Of a stretch of 64,000 nucleotides of DNA, positions 23,150 to 32,901 are shown piece by piece. The DNA is taken from contig DASQIZ010000069.1 of NCBI GenBank assembly GCA_035631315.1, positions 66,355 to 130,354 on the forward strand. The letters are read 5' to 3'. The position numbers and the translations under genes were made by a program. The notes under the pieces were generated by a model, which worked only from the letters and a program-made list of their open reading frames with translations, did not search any database and was not told where the DNA came from. Origin of the DNA: 40CM-2-70-7 sp035631315. Its GTDB lineage: Bacteria > Gemmatimonadota > Gemmatimonadetes > Gemmatimonadales > GWC2-71-9. Each line of letters starts with the position of its first letter. Position 1 is the stretch's first letter.

Positions 23150-24717
23150 CAGCGTGACTCCGGTAAGGAGAACGTGCCCAGATGGGGGCCGGAGAACTCC
23201 GCCGCGGTCTCGAAGAGGAACGAGAGGATATCCCGCGTCTCTTCCGGCGTCACGATCGCGTCGACGTATCCACGGGCCGCGGCGTACTTGGCATCGAGCT
23301 GGTGCTCGTAATCGGCACGCATGGCGTCCACGGCTGCCGCATTCTCCGGCTTTGCCGCCCCCGCGCCAAACACCGCCTGCACCGCCGACTCCCCTTCCAT
23401 CACGCCCATGCGGCCCGTGGGCCACGAGAGAATAAAGTCCGGGTCGAAGCCCTGCCCCGCCATCGCGTAGTAGCCAGCGCCCGAAGCGTGGTTCAAGGTC
23501 AGCACGATCTTCGGCACCGTCGCGGTCGCCATCGCTTCCACGAAGTGCGCCCCGGCCCGGATGATCCCCGAGTGCTCCGCCTCGGTACCGATCATGAACC
23601 CCGACACGTCCTGCACGAAGAGCAACGGGATGCGCTCGCGATCGGCGTTCTCGATGAAGTACGCGGTCTTCTCGGCGGACTCGGTATAGATGATGCCGCC
23701 GATCTTGGGAGGCTCCCCCTTCTTGCCCTTGATCAGCTGGCGGGCGTTCGCGATGACGGCCACCGGGCGCCCCGCGATCCGTCCATGGCCACAGAGAATC
23801 TCCGGCGCGACATCCGGCTGAAAGGGATCGAACGCGCCGCCGTCGAGCAGGCCGTCGAGCACCACCTGCGTGTCGTATCCCATGCGGTGATCGGCGGGGA
23901 GCGCATCGTAGAGCGCCTTGCCGTTTTTCCTGGGGGCCGAGCCACTGAGTGCAGCGGGAGTCGCCCGCGGCAGCCGCCCGACATAGTCGCGGATGCGGCT
24001 CAGGCATTCCTGGTCGTTCTTCGCCCTGTAGTGGGCCACCGCGGACACGCTGGTGTGCGTGCTCGCGCCGCCGAGTGTTTCCGCATCCACCGTCTGTCCG
24101 GTGGCCCCCTTTACGAGGTTCGGGCCGCCGAGGCCCATGAACGACGTGCCTTCCACCATGAAGATCACGTCCGACAGCGCGGGCAGGTACGCGCCGCCCG
24201 CGATGCAGGGCCCCATGACCGCGGAGATCTGCGGTACGCGGAGATAGTGCCGCATGATCGAGTTGTAGTAGAAGATCCGCGCGGCCCCGTACTGCCCCGG
24301 GAACACGCCCCCCTGATACGGGAGGTTCACGCCCGCCGAGTCGACCAGATAGATGATGGGGATGCGCTGGCGCATGGCGGCTTCCTGCGCCCGGAGGATC
24401 TTCTTGATGGTCTCGGGCCACCAAGAGCCCGCCTTCACCGTCGCGTCGTTCGCGACGACCACGACCGGGCGGCCGGCGACGCGCCCGAGCCCCGTGACCA
24501 CTCCGGCGGCCGGAGCCGTGCCCTCATACTGATCGAACGCGACGAGGAGGCCGATCTCTAGCCAGGGGCTCCCCCGGTCCAGGAGGGCCGACACCCGCTC
24601 GCGGGCCGTCAGTTTTCCCTGATCGTGTTGCTTGGCGACCTTGTCCGCGCCGCCACCGGCTTCGATGCGGGACTTGAGCTCGCGGTACTCGGCCGTCAGC
24701 GCTTGGAGGCGACTCAT
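23149..24717 (-). CDS. Acyl-CoA carboxylase carboxyltransferase (beta) subunit
   Basis: 522 aa, a crotonase-type carboxyltransferase that moves carboxyl from biotin to an acyl-CoA. 'TARERVSALLDRGSPWLEIG', 'YLVDSAGVNLPYQGGVFPGQ', 'MGPCIAGGAYLPALSD' and 'GEPPKIGGIIYTESAEKTAY' are typical. 'AARIFYYNSIM' and the 'CIAGGAYLPALSD' region look closer to methylcrotonyl- or geranyl-CoA carboxylase than to propionyl-CoA carboxylase, which agrees with AtuA downstream. No biotin carboxylase/BCCP (alpha) gene is in the window, so the partner must be elsewhere. It abuts the mutase small-subunit gene with no gap (TAGATG). Confidence 0.9.
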   Translation of the reverse strand: MSRLQALTAEYRELKSRIEAGGGADKVAKQHDQGKLTARERVSALLDRGSPWLEIGLLVAFDQYEGTAPAAGVVTGLGRVAGRPVVVVANDATVKAGSWWPETIKKILRAQEAAMRQRIPIIYLVDSAGVNLPYQGGVFPGQYGAARIFYYNSIMRHYLRVPQISAVMGPCIAGGAYLPALSDVIFMVEGTSFMGLGGPNLVKGATGQTVDAETLGGASTHTSVSAVAHYRAKNDQECLSRIRDYVGRLPRATPAALSGSAPRKNGKALYDALPADHRMGYDTQVVLDGLLDGGAFDPFQPDVAPEILCGHGRIAGRPVAVIANARQLIKGKKGEPPKIGGIIYTESAEKTAYFIENADRERIPLLFVQDVSGFMIGTEAEHSGIIRAGAHFVEAMATATVPKIVLTLNHASGAGYYAMAGQGFDPDFILSWPTGRMGVMEGESAVQAVFGAGAAKPENAAAVDAMRADYEHQLDAKYAAARGYVDAIVTPEETRDILSFLFETAAEFSGPHLGTFSLPESR

Positions 24718-25137
24718 CTACGCGGCGACATGCGTCGCGGCCCACTCCTCGATGTACTTGATGAGCTCGGAGGTAGGAGTGCCGGGCCCGAAGAGCTTGC
24801 CGACGCCCTCGGACTCGAGGCGGGATACGTCTTCCGGAGGAATGATGCCGCCTCCCGTGAGCAGCACGTCGTGACGTCCCGCGTCCTTGAGGAGCTGCTT
24901 CACCCGCGGGAAGAGCGTCAGATGCGCACCGGATAGAATCGACAGCCCCACGACGTCGACGTCTTCCTGCACCGCGGCACGGGCGATCATCTCCGGCGTC
25001 TGGTGGAGGCCGGTGTAAATCACTTCCATCCCGGCGTCACGCAGGGCGGCCGCCACGACCTTGGCTCCGCGGTCATGCCCGTCGAGGCCAGGCTTGGCCA
25101 CGAGGACGCGAATCGGGCGCTTCTTGCGGTTCGGCAT
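24718..25137 (-). CDS. icmB: Acyl-CoA mutase small subunit, B12-binding (IcmB-like)
   Basis: 139 aa, a stand-alone cobalamin-binding domain. 'AKPGLDGHDRGAKVVA' carries the DxHxxG motif whose His ligates cobalt. 'SILSGAHLTLFP' (SxL) and 'LLTGGGIIPPEDV' (GG) complete the B12 pocket. Size and separate coding match IcmB (about 136 aa) of isobutyryl-CoA mutase and also archaeal-type methylmalonyl-CoA mutase small subunits. It follows the large-subunit gene by 2 nt and precedes the carboxyltransferase gene with no gap. Adenosylcobalamin-dependent carbon-skeleton rearrangement with the neighbouring large subunit is expected. Confidence 0.9.
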   Translation of the reverse strand: MPNRKKRPIRVLVAKPGLDGHDRGAKVVAAALRDAGMEVIYTGLHQTPEMIARAAVQEDVDVVGLSILSGAHLTLFPRVKQLLKDAGRHDVLLTGGGIIPPEDVSRLESEGVGKLFGPGTPTSELIKYIEEWAATHVAA

Positions 25138-25139
25138 TT

Positions 25140-26698
<1,559 letters not shown>

Positions 26699-26702
<4 letters not shown>

Positions 26703-27730
26703 GGCGTCACTCCGCCCTTCACCTGATCCAGGATCTCCGCCGCCACCTCGTATGGGTTGCGGTCTCCCTCCACCATTGCGTCGAGCCGGCGCTCGAGCAC
26801 ATCCCCCGCCGCCGACTCGTCCCATAGCCACTCAGCCAGATGCCGCTCGACCAGCGAGCGCGTCCGCTCCGTCAGGCGACGCCGGCGCCGCTCGATCAGC
26901 TTGCCGCTCGCTTCCAGGTACGTCCGGTGCCGGTCGAGTGCTGCCACGACGTCGGCGACGCCTTCACCTTGCGACGCCACCGTGGCGAGCACGGGAGGCT
27001 CCCATGCGCTCGCGGCGGCGGTCTCCTTCGGTTTTCTGGCGCCGGGCTTGTGATGCGCGGAGACGTGGCGAAATGCGTTGCCCCGTCTGATGCCGAGCAT
27101 CACCTCGATTTCCTGGCGCAGCCGGTCGGCACCGGGCCGGTCACTCTTGTTGACCGCATAGATGTCCGCGATCTCCATGACGCCGGCCTTCAGGGTCTGA
27201 ATCGCGTCGCCGGACTCCGGCACCAGCACCAGCACCGTGCTCTCCGCCGTCCGCGCGATGTCCAGCTCCGTCTGGCCCACACCGACGGTTTCGATCAGGA
27301 TGCGGTCGAATCCGAACGCGTCGAGCACGTCCGCGACCTCTTCCGTCGCCATCGCCAGTCCACCGAGTGAGCCCCGAGTGGCCATGGACCGGATGAACAC
27401 GTCGGGGTCCATGCTCACCGACTCCATCCGGATGCGGTCCCCCAGCAGCGCCCCGCCGGTGAAGGGGCTGGTCGGGTCCACCGCGACCACGGCGACCTTG
27501 AGTCCCGCTCCCCGGAAGTGCTGGACCAGCCGCTCCGTGAGGGTGCTTTTCCCCGCCCCCGGAGGTCCGGTGATGCCGATGCGCCGGGCTCCCTTGGAGC
27601 CCACGCGGCCATGGATGTGCGAGAGCACCCCTTCGTAGCCGGGGCGACGACTCTCCACCAGGCTGATGGCGCGCGCCAGCGCGGCAGGATCCTGCCGTTC
27701 CAGCCCCTCGACCAGGCTCTCGGTCCCCAT
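26699..27730 (-). CDS. meaB: MeaB/ArgK-type GTPase, mutase chaperone
   Basis: 343 aa G3E-family P-loop GTPase that loads and protects the adenosylcobalamin-dependent acyl-CoA mutase. Walker A is 'GITGPPGAGKSTLTERL'. 'VAVDPTSPFTGGALLGDRIR', 'ILIETVGVGQTELDIA' and 'VNKSDRPGADRLR' (N/SKxD) are all family markers, as is the C-terminal dimerisation region. It lies directly upstream of the mutase large subunit with an ATGA overlap, so chaperone and enzyme are made together. It starts 11 nt after the CBS-domain gene. Confidence 0.95.
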
Positions 27731-27741
27731 CTCTATGGAAG

Positions 27742-28947
27742 CTAAACGCTTCCGGGGGTCGCGTCAGCCCTGGCATCGAGCGCAGTGACGCGAACCGGAC
27801 TTGCCCGCACGAGCACTCGCTCGATTCGGACGGTGGATGCTGCTACGACGTCGAGCTCGAGTCCCTCGATGGTGACCCGCTCGCCGGCTTTCGGAATCCG
27901 CCCGAGGAGCTGGGTGAGAAAGCCGCCCACCGTCTGCGCGCCGCGCCCCTCCCGGGGATGGCCAAAGCGCTCCCGCAAATGCTCGATGGGAGCGCCGCCC
28001 TCGACCTCCATGACCTGCATTTCCTTTTCGGGGGCCTTCGGCTCGGTGGGAAACAGGTCCCGCATGAGTGTGGTCAGGAGATCCTCGAACGTCACCACGC
28101 CCGCGGTTCCCCCGAACTCGTCCACCACGACGGCCAGACGCGCACCCCCGCGCTGCATTTCGACCAACAGGTCGGCGGCCGGACGGCCGGAGAGGACCGT
28201 GAGAATCGGACGTACCGGGATCGGCGCATTGGGGTCGAGCCAGAGCAGGTCCTTCGAGTAGGTGACGCCGACGATGTCGTCGAGTGAATTCCCCAACACC
28301 GGATAGCGGGAGTAGCCGGATTGGAGGAACACGTGCGCCGCTTCGCCCGCCGGGGTTCCCTGTGGCAACGCGACGATGGCCGTGCGCGGCGTCATCACAT
28401 CCCGGACGGGGCGGTCGGCGAATGCGAGTACTCCCGACACCACCTCGAGCTCGTCGACACCCGCCAGCGCGTCCGAACCGGCGCCGGTGAGCATCGCGGC
28501 GAGCGCGTGACGCGTCGATGGGTCCCGGCGGGGCAGGAAGGGACCAAGGGCGCTACTCAACCAGTTGATCAGCGGCAGCGTCCGCGACACGATCCGCTCG
28601 GCCCACCGTCGTCCCAGCACGCGCGGTACGACGTACGAGGCGACGACGAACACCGGCACCACCACCGCGAACGTCACGATCCCGAGGAAGGTGGGCGTGA
28701 GCTCGAGGAAGAGCGCGGGAACCGCCGCACCCGCCGCCAGCACACCGAGGGTCGTCAGCGCGTTGGCGGTCGCCAGGACCCGCCCCGGGTTCTCTACCAG
28801 CGCCGAGGTCGACCCGGACCCGCGGAGCCGCAGGCTGACCCAGCGACCCAGCTCCGCCTGACTCACGGAGGCGGCGGCGACTCCAATCGTCGCGGACGTG
28901 GCGGCGACCAGGAGCGCAAGCGCGAGGAGGAGCAGTCCGGCGGTCAC
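27742..28947 (-). CDS. CBS-domain CorC/HlyC-like membrane protein (second copy)
   Basis: 401 aa from GTG 28947, which gives a GTGA overlap and puts a hydrophobic helix at once ('TAGLLLLALALLVAATSATI'). DUF21-like membrane region with 3-4 helices to about residue 125. A CBS pair follows (about 185-310, including 'DRPVRDVMTPRTAIVALP' and 'VVVDEFGGTAGVVTFEDLLT'), then a C-terminal CorC_HlyC FAD-like domain ('GRIPKAGERVTIEGLELDVV'). The family is linked to Mg/Co efflux and tolerance. It is a diverged tandem paralogue of the next protein upstream. Confidence 0.85.
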   Translation of the reverse strand: MTAGLLLLALALLVAATSATIGVAAASVSQAELGRWVSLRLRGSGSTSALVENPGRVLATANALTTLGVLAAGAAVPALFLELTPTFLGIVTFAVVVPVFVVASYVVPRVLGRRWAERIVSRTLPLINWLSSALGPFLPRRDPSTRHALAAMLTGAGSDALAGVDELEVVSGVLAFADRPVRDVMTPRTAIVALPQGTPAGEAAHVFLQSGYSRYPVLGNSLDDIVGVTYSKDLLWLDPNAPIPVRPILTVLSGRPAADLLVEMQRGGARLAVVVDEFGGTAGVVTFEDLLTTLMRDLFPTEPKAPEKEMQVMEVEGGAPIEHLRERFGHPREGRGAQTVGGFLTQLLGRIPKAGERVTIEGLELDVVAASTVRIERVLVRASPVRVTALDARADATPGSV

Positions 28948-30104
28948 TCGCGCTCGAAGTAGACCCGGGTGACCCGGCGTCGGTCCACGCGCTCCACCAC
29001 CACGCGGAAGCCGTCGAGGTGCAGCTCTTCCCCCGCGCGCGGCACCCGGCCCAGGACGGAGTAGATGAGTCCGCCGACGGTCGAGACCTCGGCATTCTGG
29101 AAATCCGCGCCGAGCGTCTGCGAGAGCTGATCGAGACCGACACCGCCATGCACCCAATAGCGGTCGCCATCCTGCTCGATCGCGGGAGGCTCGGCGCCGG
29201 GATCGTCACGGATCTCTCCGACGATCTCCTCGAGAATGTCTTCGAGCGTCACGAGGCCTGCGGTGCCACCGAATTCGTCCACCACGATGGCGATGTGCGC
29301 GCGGCCCCGCTGGAAGTCGTGCAGCTGCGCGTCCAGGACTTTGGACTCGGGCACGTAGGCGGCGGAGCGTACGAGCTCGCGCCACTCGGCAGGCCGGGCT
29401 TTCAGTCCCAGCGCAATCGGCACCAGGTCCTTCGCGAACACCACGCCGAGCACGGCGTCGGGTGTTCCGTCGAACACCGGCAGGCGGGTGTGCCCGCTCT
29501 CCTTGAACACGCGGAGCAGCTCGTCGTACGGCGCGGACACATCGATGCCCACGAGGTCGAGCCGGGGCGTCATCACTTCATCCACCGTCGTATCCGCCAT
29601 CATGAACACGCCGAGGAGCATGTCGCGCTGGGCACCGCCGAGGACGGGCGAGGCGGGGCGCGGGAGGTGTACGAGACCGTGCAGGCCGCGGTCGGCCCAG
29701 CCGAGGAGGGACAGCAGAAAGTCAAAGGCGGCGAGGGACCGGCGAGCGACAGGGAGCACCGCGGCGGCAAGCTCCGGGGCGAGACTCGCGAGACTCCGCG
29801 GGAGGGCGTCGCCGACGACGAATAGGAACACCGTCGCCACCGCCACGGAGATCAAGCCACCCATGGGCCCGCGGGTCCACCAACTGAGGGCACTGGCGCC
29901 CGCCACCGCGGCCAGCACCAGGAGGGCCAGCCGTGCGACGTGGAGCCCCCGATGAAGCGGCACGCGAGCGCCGGGCGGCGCATCGGCCAGGGTGTGGGCG
30001 GTCTCTCCCACCGCGGCTTCCTCGCCCAGCGACAGGAGCCCCGCCCACAGAGCCGCGCCGAGGGCGATCAGCGCCTCGACGAGCAGGAGCGCGCCGCCGC
30101 TCAT
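28944..30104 (-). CDS. CBS-domain CorC/HlyC-like membrane protein (first copy)
   Basis: 386 aa from ATG 30104 (ATGA overlap with ybeY). Helices lie at about residues 5-22, 50-68 and 75-92. A CBS pair at about 170-300 includes 'VDEVMTPRLDLVGIDV' and 'VDEFGGTAGLVTLEDILEEI', and a CorC_HlyC domain follows from about 310 ('GLIYSVLGRVPRAGEELHLD'). Members of this family are implicated in divalent cation efflux. The context ybeY-corC is conserved in many bacteria (phoH-ybeY-corC), which strengthens the assignment; the gene is the orthologue of corC/ybeX by position. Confidence 0.87.
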   Translation of the reverse strand: MSGGALLLVEALIALGAALWAGLLSLGEEAAVGETAHTLADAPPGARVPLHRGLHVARLALLVLAAVAGASALSWWTRGPMGGLISVAVATVFLFVVGDALPRSLASLAPELAAAVLPVARRSLAAFDFLLSLLGWADRGLHGLVHLPRPASPVLGGAQRDMLLGVFMMADTTVDEVMTPRLDLVGIDVSAPYDELLRVFKESGHTRLPVFDGTPDAVLGVVFAKDLVPIALGLKARPAEWRELVRSAAYVPESKVLDAQLHDFQRGRAHIAIVVDEFGGTAGLVTLEDILEEIVGEIRDDPGAEPPAIEQDGDRYWVHGGVGLDQLSQTLGADFQNAEVSTVGGLIYSVLGRVPRAGEELHLDGFRVVVERVDRRRVTRVYFERE

Positions 30105-30475
30105 GTCCCTGCCCCGGCCAAGCGCCGCACGTAACGCTCCTGGGTCCGCCACATCGTCGACCGGGTGCGTCCCGGCCCCGCGGGATGATCGTAGCCCAGC
30201 ACGTGCAGGGTGCCGTGAACTGCCAGACGAATCATCTCTTCCCGCAATGCCGCCGCGCCCTTACCCCGCACCCACGCGCGCGCCGCGGCGGGGCACAGGT
30301 AGACATCGCCGTGGAGCGTGCCGTCAGGCTGGGGGAGGGGGAAGGAAATCACGTCGGTCAGGCCGCGGTGCCCGAACGTCTGCCGGTTGAGGGCCTTCAT
30401 CCGCGCGGGGGGCAGCAACGTGAGGGAAATGCGCGCGCCGGGCGCGCCTTCCCAGGCCAGCACCTGACGCGCCAC
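30101..30475 (-). CDS. ybeY: Endoribonuclease YbeY, rRNA maturation factor
   Basis: 124 aa from GTG 30475; an ATG at 30580 would give 159 aa but overlaps the upstream gene by 89 nt with an Arg/Pro-rich extension. The zinc site 'LAVHGTLHVLGYDH' (HGxLHxxGYDH) and 'LTDVISFPL' (TDVxSFP) identify this metal-dependent RNase, needed for 16S rRNA 3'-end maturation and ribosome quality control. Family members are usually about 150 aa, so the true N-terminus may lie between these two starts. It follows the HD-domain gene and overlaps corC. Confidence 0.88.
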   Translation of the reverse strand: MARQVLAWEGAPGARISLTLLPPARMKALNRQTFGHRGLTDVISFPLPQPDGTLHGDVYLCPAAARAWVRGKGAAALREEMIRLAVHGTLHVLGYDHPAGPGRTRSTMWRTQERYVRRLAGAGT

Positions 30476-30491
30476 GGTGCGCAGAAGGCGC

Positions 30492-31970
30492 TCAGTTGCC
30501 GGCGGCGGGCGCCGACGGCCGGGACGGCTGCTCGCCCTGCCAGCCCGCCGAGATGCCGCCACGATCTTCCGGGTAGTCAATGCGGTTGTGGTACATCCCC
30601 GACAGGACGCGAACGAACTCCGCTTTCACTTCGTCGAGCTGCTGGAGCGTGATGGGGGCTTCGTCGAGCTGGCCCGCCCCGAGCTTGTTCTTCACGATGT
30701 GCTCGATCACCCCTTCGATGCGGTCGGGCGTGAGGTCATCGAGCACGCGGAGCGACGCTTCGATCGAATCGGCCAGCATCGCGATCGCCGTTTCGATGGA
30801 GCGCGGCCGCGGACCGGGATACCGGAAGTCGGCCGGGTTCACGACGCCGTCGCGCGACTTCTTCGCCTTGTCGAGGAAGTAGTTGATCTCGGACGTCCCG
30901 TGGTGCTCCGGAATGAACGCCGTGATGATCTCCGGAAGCCGCGCCTCCTGCGCCAACCGGACCCCATCCACGACGTGCTGCCGGATGATCTTCGCCGACT
31001 GCTGCGCGGTGATCCGGTCGTGTGGGTTGCTCGTGCCCCGGTTCTGGTTCTCGACGAAGAATCCGGGATTCCCGAGCTTGCCGACGTCGTGGTAATAGCA
31101 GCCGACACGGCCCAGCAGTCCGTTCGCCCCGATGGCGTCACACGCGGCTTCGACCAGATTGGCCATCGCCACGCTGTGCGCGTAGGTGCCCGGCGCTTCG
31201 AGCGAAAGCCGCCGGAGCAAGGGACGGCCCGGATCGGACAGCTCCAGCAGCGTGAGATCCGTCGTGACGGTCGTGACGCTCTCGATCAGCGGCAGGAGCA
31301 GGATCGTGAGAGACGCCGAAACGAGCGCGTTCGCGGCACCCAACAATGTCATCCAGCCGATCTGGGCGATGGGCCAATGTCCCACGAGCCCGAGCGCGAT
31401 GGCGGCATCCATGTAGCCGGCCGCCGTGATGAGGACCGCGAGGTAGAGATGACTGCGGCGCCGCAGCGTGCGCACCGACAGCGCCGCCGTGATGCCGCCC
31501 GCCAGACAGACGAACAGGGCGGGCCCATTGTGAAAGACCGGCTGGATGTCGACGAGGACCGAGAAGATCATGGCGCCGATCATCGACACGCGGCCGTTGA
31601 ATTGCGCCGTCAGAATCATCGCGAACAGCGGCAGCGGAACAAGCTCCGGGTGCTGCGGCGCCAAGGCGGCGATGAGCGCCGCGCAGATGATCATGAATGA
31701 GAACAGGCCGCCGATCATGGCGACCTGTCGGTTGTCCCGGTAGGTCTCCCGGCGGTAGTAGAAAAGGAGCACCCAGAACACGCAGAGGATCAGCGCGTTC
31801 TCGAGCATGACGCCGAGCATCGTCTCGACGTCGATCGCGCCCCCCGCACCGAACGAGAACGCCGTCTCGGACAGCACCGCGAGCCCGAGCACCCACCACC
31901 ACCGGGCCAGGTGGTAGCGGAAACGTTCTTCGCGGGGGATCTGCTGTTCAGCCTTGACTGTCTTCCGCAT
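30492..31970 (-). CDS. 7TM-HD phosphodiesterase, PgpH-like, without extracellular domain
   Basis: 492 aa from ATG 31970. It has six to seven membrane helices (about residues 18-255), then an HD domain: 'HSVAMANLVEAACDAIG', 'GCYYHDVGKLGNPGFFVENQ', 'NPHDRITAQQSAKIIRQHV' and 'EHHGTSEINYFLDKA'. These match PgpH, the membrane c-di-AMP phosphodiesterase. PgpH normally has an additional N-terminal helix and a ~250-residue extracellular 7TMR-HDED domain; both are missing, and the protein begins with a short basic cytoplasmic tail. c-di-AMP hydrolysis is inferred from the HD motifs. It overlaps phoH by 23 nt; in many genomes this gene sits between phoH and ybeY, as here. Confidence 0.88.
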   Translation of the reverse strand: MRKTVKAEQQIPREERFRYHLARWWWVLGLAVLSETAFSFGAGGAIDVETMLGVMLENALILCVFWVLLFYYRRETYRDNRQVAMIGGLFSFMIICAALIAALAPQHPELVPLPLFAMILTAQFNGRVSMIGAMIFSVLVDIQPVFHNGPALFVCLAGGITAALSVRTLRRRSHLYLAVLITAAGYMDAAIALGLVGHWPIAQIGWMTLLGAANALVSASLTILLLPLIESVTTVTTDLTLLELSDPGRPLLRRLSLEAPGTYAHSVAMANLVEAACDAIGANGLLGRVGCYYHDVGKLGNPGFFVENQNRGTSNPHDRITAQQSAKIIRQHVVDGVRLAQEARLPEIITAFIPEHHGTSEINYFLDKAKKSRDGVVNPADFRYPGPRPRSIETAIAMLADSIEASLRVLDDLTPDRIEGVIEHIVKNKLGAGQLDEAPITLQQLDEVKAEFVRVLSGMYHNRIDYPEDRGGISAGWQGEQPSRPSAPAAGN

Positions 31971-32901
31971 AGGCCTTGATGATCTCCCGCACCAGCCGGT
32001 GACGCACCACATCGGTGTCGGTCAGATAGCAGAACGCGATCCCGTCGATGCCCGGCAGAATCCGCTCCACCTGCAGGAGCCCCGAGTCCTCGCGATTGGC
32101 AAGGTCGATTTGGGTCTTGTCTCCAGTGATCACCGCGCGCGAATTCACGCCGAGCCGGGTGAGAAACATCTTCATCTGCATGCCGGTCGCGTTCTGCGCT
32201 TCGTCCAGGATGACGAAGGCATCCGAGAGCGTGCGCCCGCGCATATAGGCGAGCGGCGCGATCTCGATCACACGGGTTTCGATGGCCTTCTCGACGCGGT
32301 CGCGGGGCATCATGTCCTCGAGCGCGTCGTACAGCGGGCGCAGGTACGGATCGACCTTCTGCTGCAGGTCCCCGGGCAGGAATCCCAGATTCTCCCCTGC
32401 TTCCACGGCCGGACGCGCCAGAATGATCCGGCGCACCCGGTGCCGGGCCAGCGCATCCACCGCCGCGGCGACCGCGAGATACGTCTTCCCCGTTCCTGCC
32501 GGTCCGATCCCGACGACGATTTCCCTCTGCTGAATCGCCTGCAGATACTCCCGCTGCCCCGCCGTCTTGGCCTGAATGACCCGGCGGAGTCCGGGCAGAA
32601 TGATCTTGTATTCCCCGCCCTCGCCCGCCGGCGGCGGGGCGCCGTCTTCGAGCACGATCCGCTCGACGTCGTGGACGTCGACGGGATCTCCGACGCGCGC
32701 CAGGTCCACCAGGGCCTGGGTGATGGGCACCGCGTGATCGACGGCGTCGGCCTTGCCCTGCAAGGTGAGCGTGTCACCCCGGAGGGAGACGCGCACGCCC
32801 AGCCGCCGCGACAGCTCGATCAGGTTGGCATCGTTCACGCCCGCCAGGGTGAGGGGATCGACTCCCTCCACCGACAGCCGGCGAATGACCTCATCACTCA
32901 T
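31948..32901 (-). CDS. phoH: PhoH-family ATPase
   Basis: 317 aa, standard for PhoH/YbeZ. An N-terminal KH-like region (about 15-60) is followed by the PhoH P-loop domain with Walker A 'GIGPAGTGKTYLAVAAAVDA' and Walker B-like 'DAFVILDEAQNATGMQMKMF'. 'AVITGDKTQIDL' and 'IAFCYLTDTDVVRHRLVREI' complete the family pattern. PhoH-like proteins are RNA helicase/ATPase partners of YbeY. The gene sits in the conserved phoH-pgpH-ybeY-corC order. ATGA overlap with aspS. Confidence 0.94.
   Translation of the reverse strand: MSDEVIRRLSVEGVDPLTLAGVNDANLIELSRRLGVRVSLRGDTLTLQGKADAVDHAVPITQALVDLARVGDPVDVHDVERIVLEDGAPPPAGEGGEYKIILPGLRRVIQAKTAGQREYLQAIQQREIVVGIGPAGTGKTYLAVAAAVDALARHRVRRIILARPAVEAGENLGFLPGDLQQKVDPYLRPLYDALEDMMPRDRVEKAIETRVIEIAPLAYMRGRTLSDAFVILDEAQNATGMQMKMFLTRLGVNSRAVITGDKTQIDLANREDSGLLQVERILPGIDGIAFCYLTDTDVVRHRLVREIIKAYAEDSQG

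Noticed and set aside
20318..24424. A 4.1-kb open frame suggesting a carboxyltransferase-subtilase fusion
   Set aside because: The upstream part of this frame is an Arg/Gly/Pro-rich translation in the wrong frame of the carboxyltransferase gene; the real subtilase begins at 23149 with a signal peptide.
30492..31970. PgpH-like gene as a frameshifted remnant
   Set aside because: No HDED-like sequence is present upstream in any frame; the upstream gene is an intact phoH, so this is a genuine short form.
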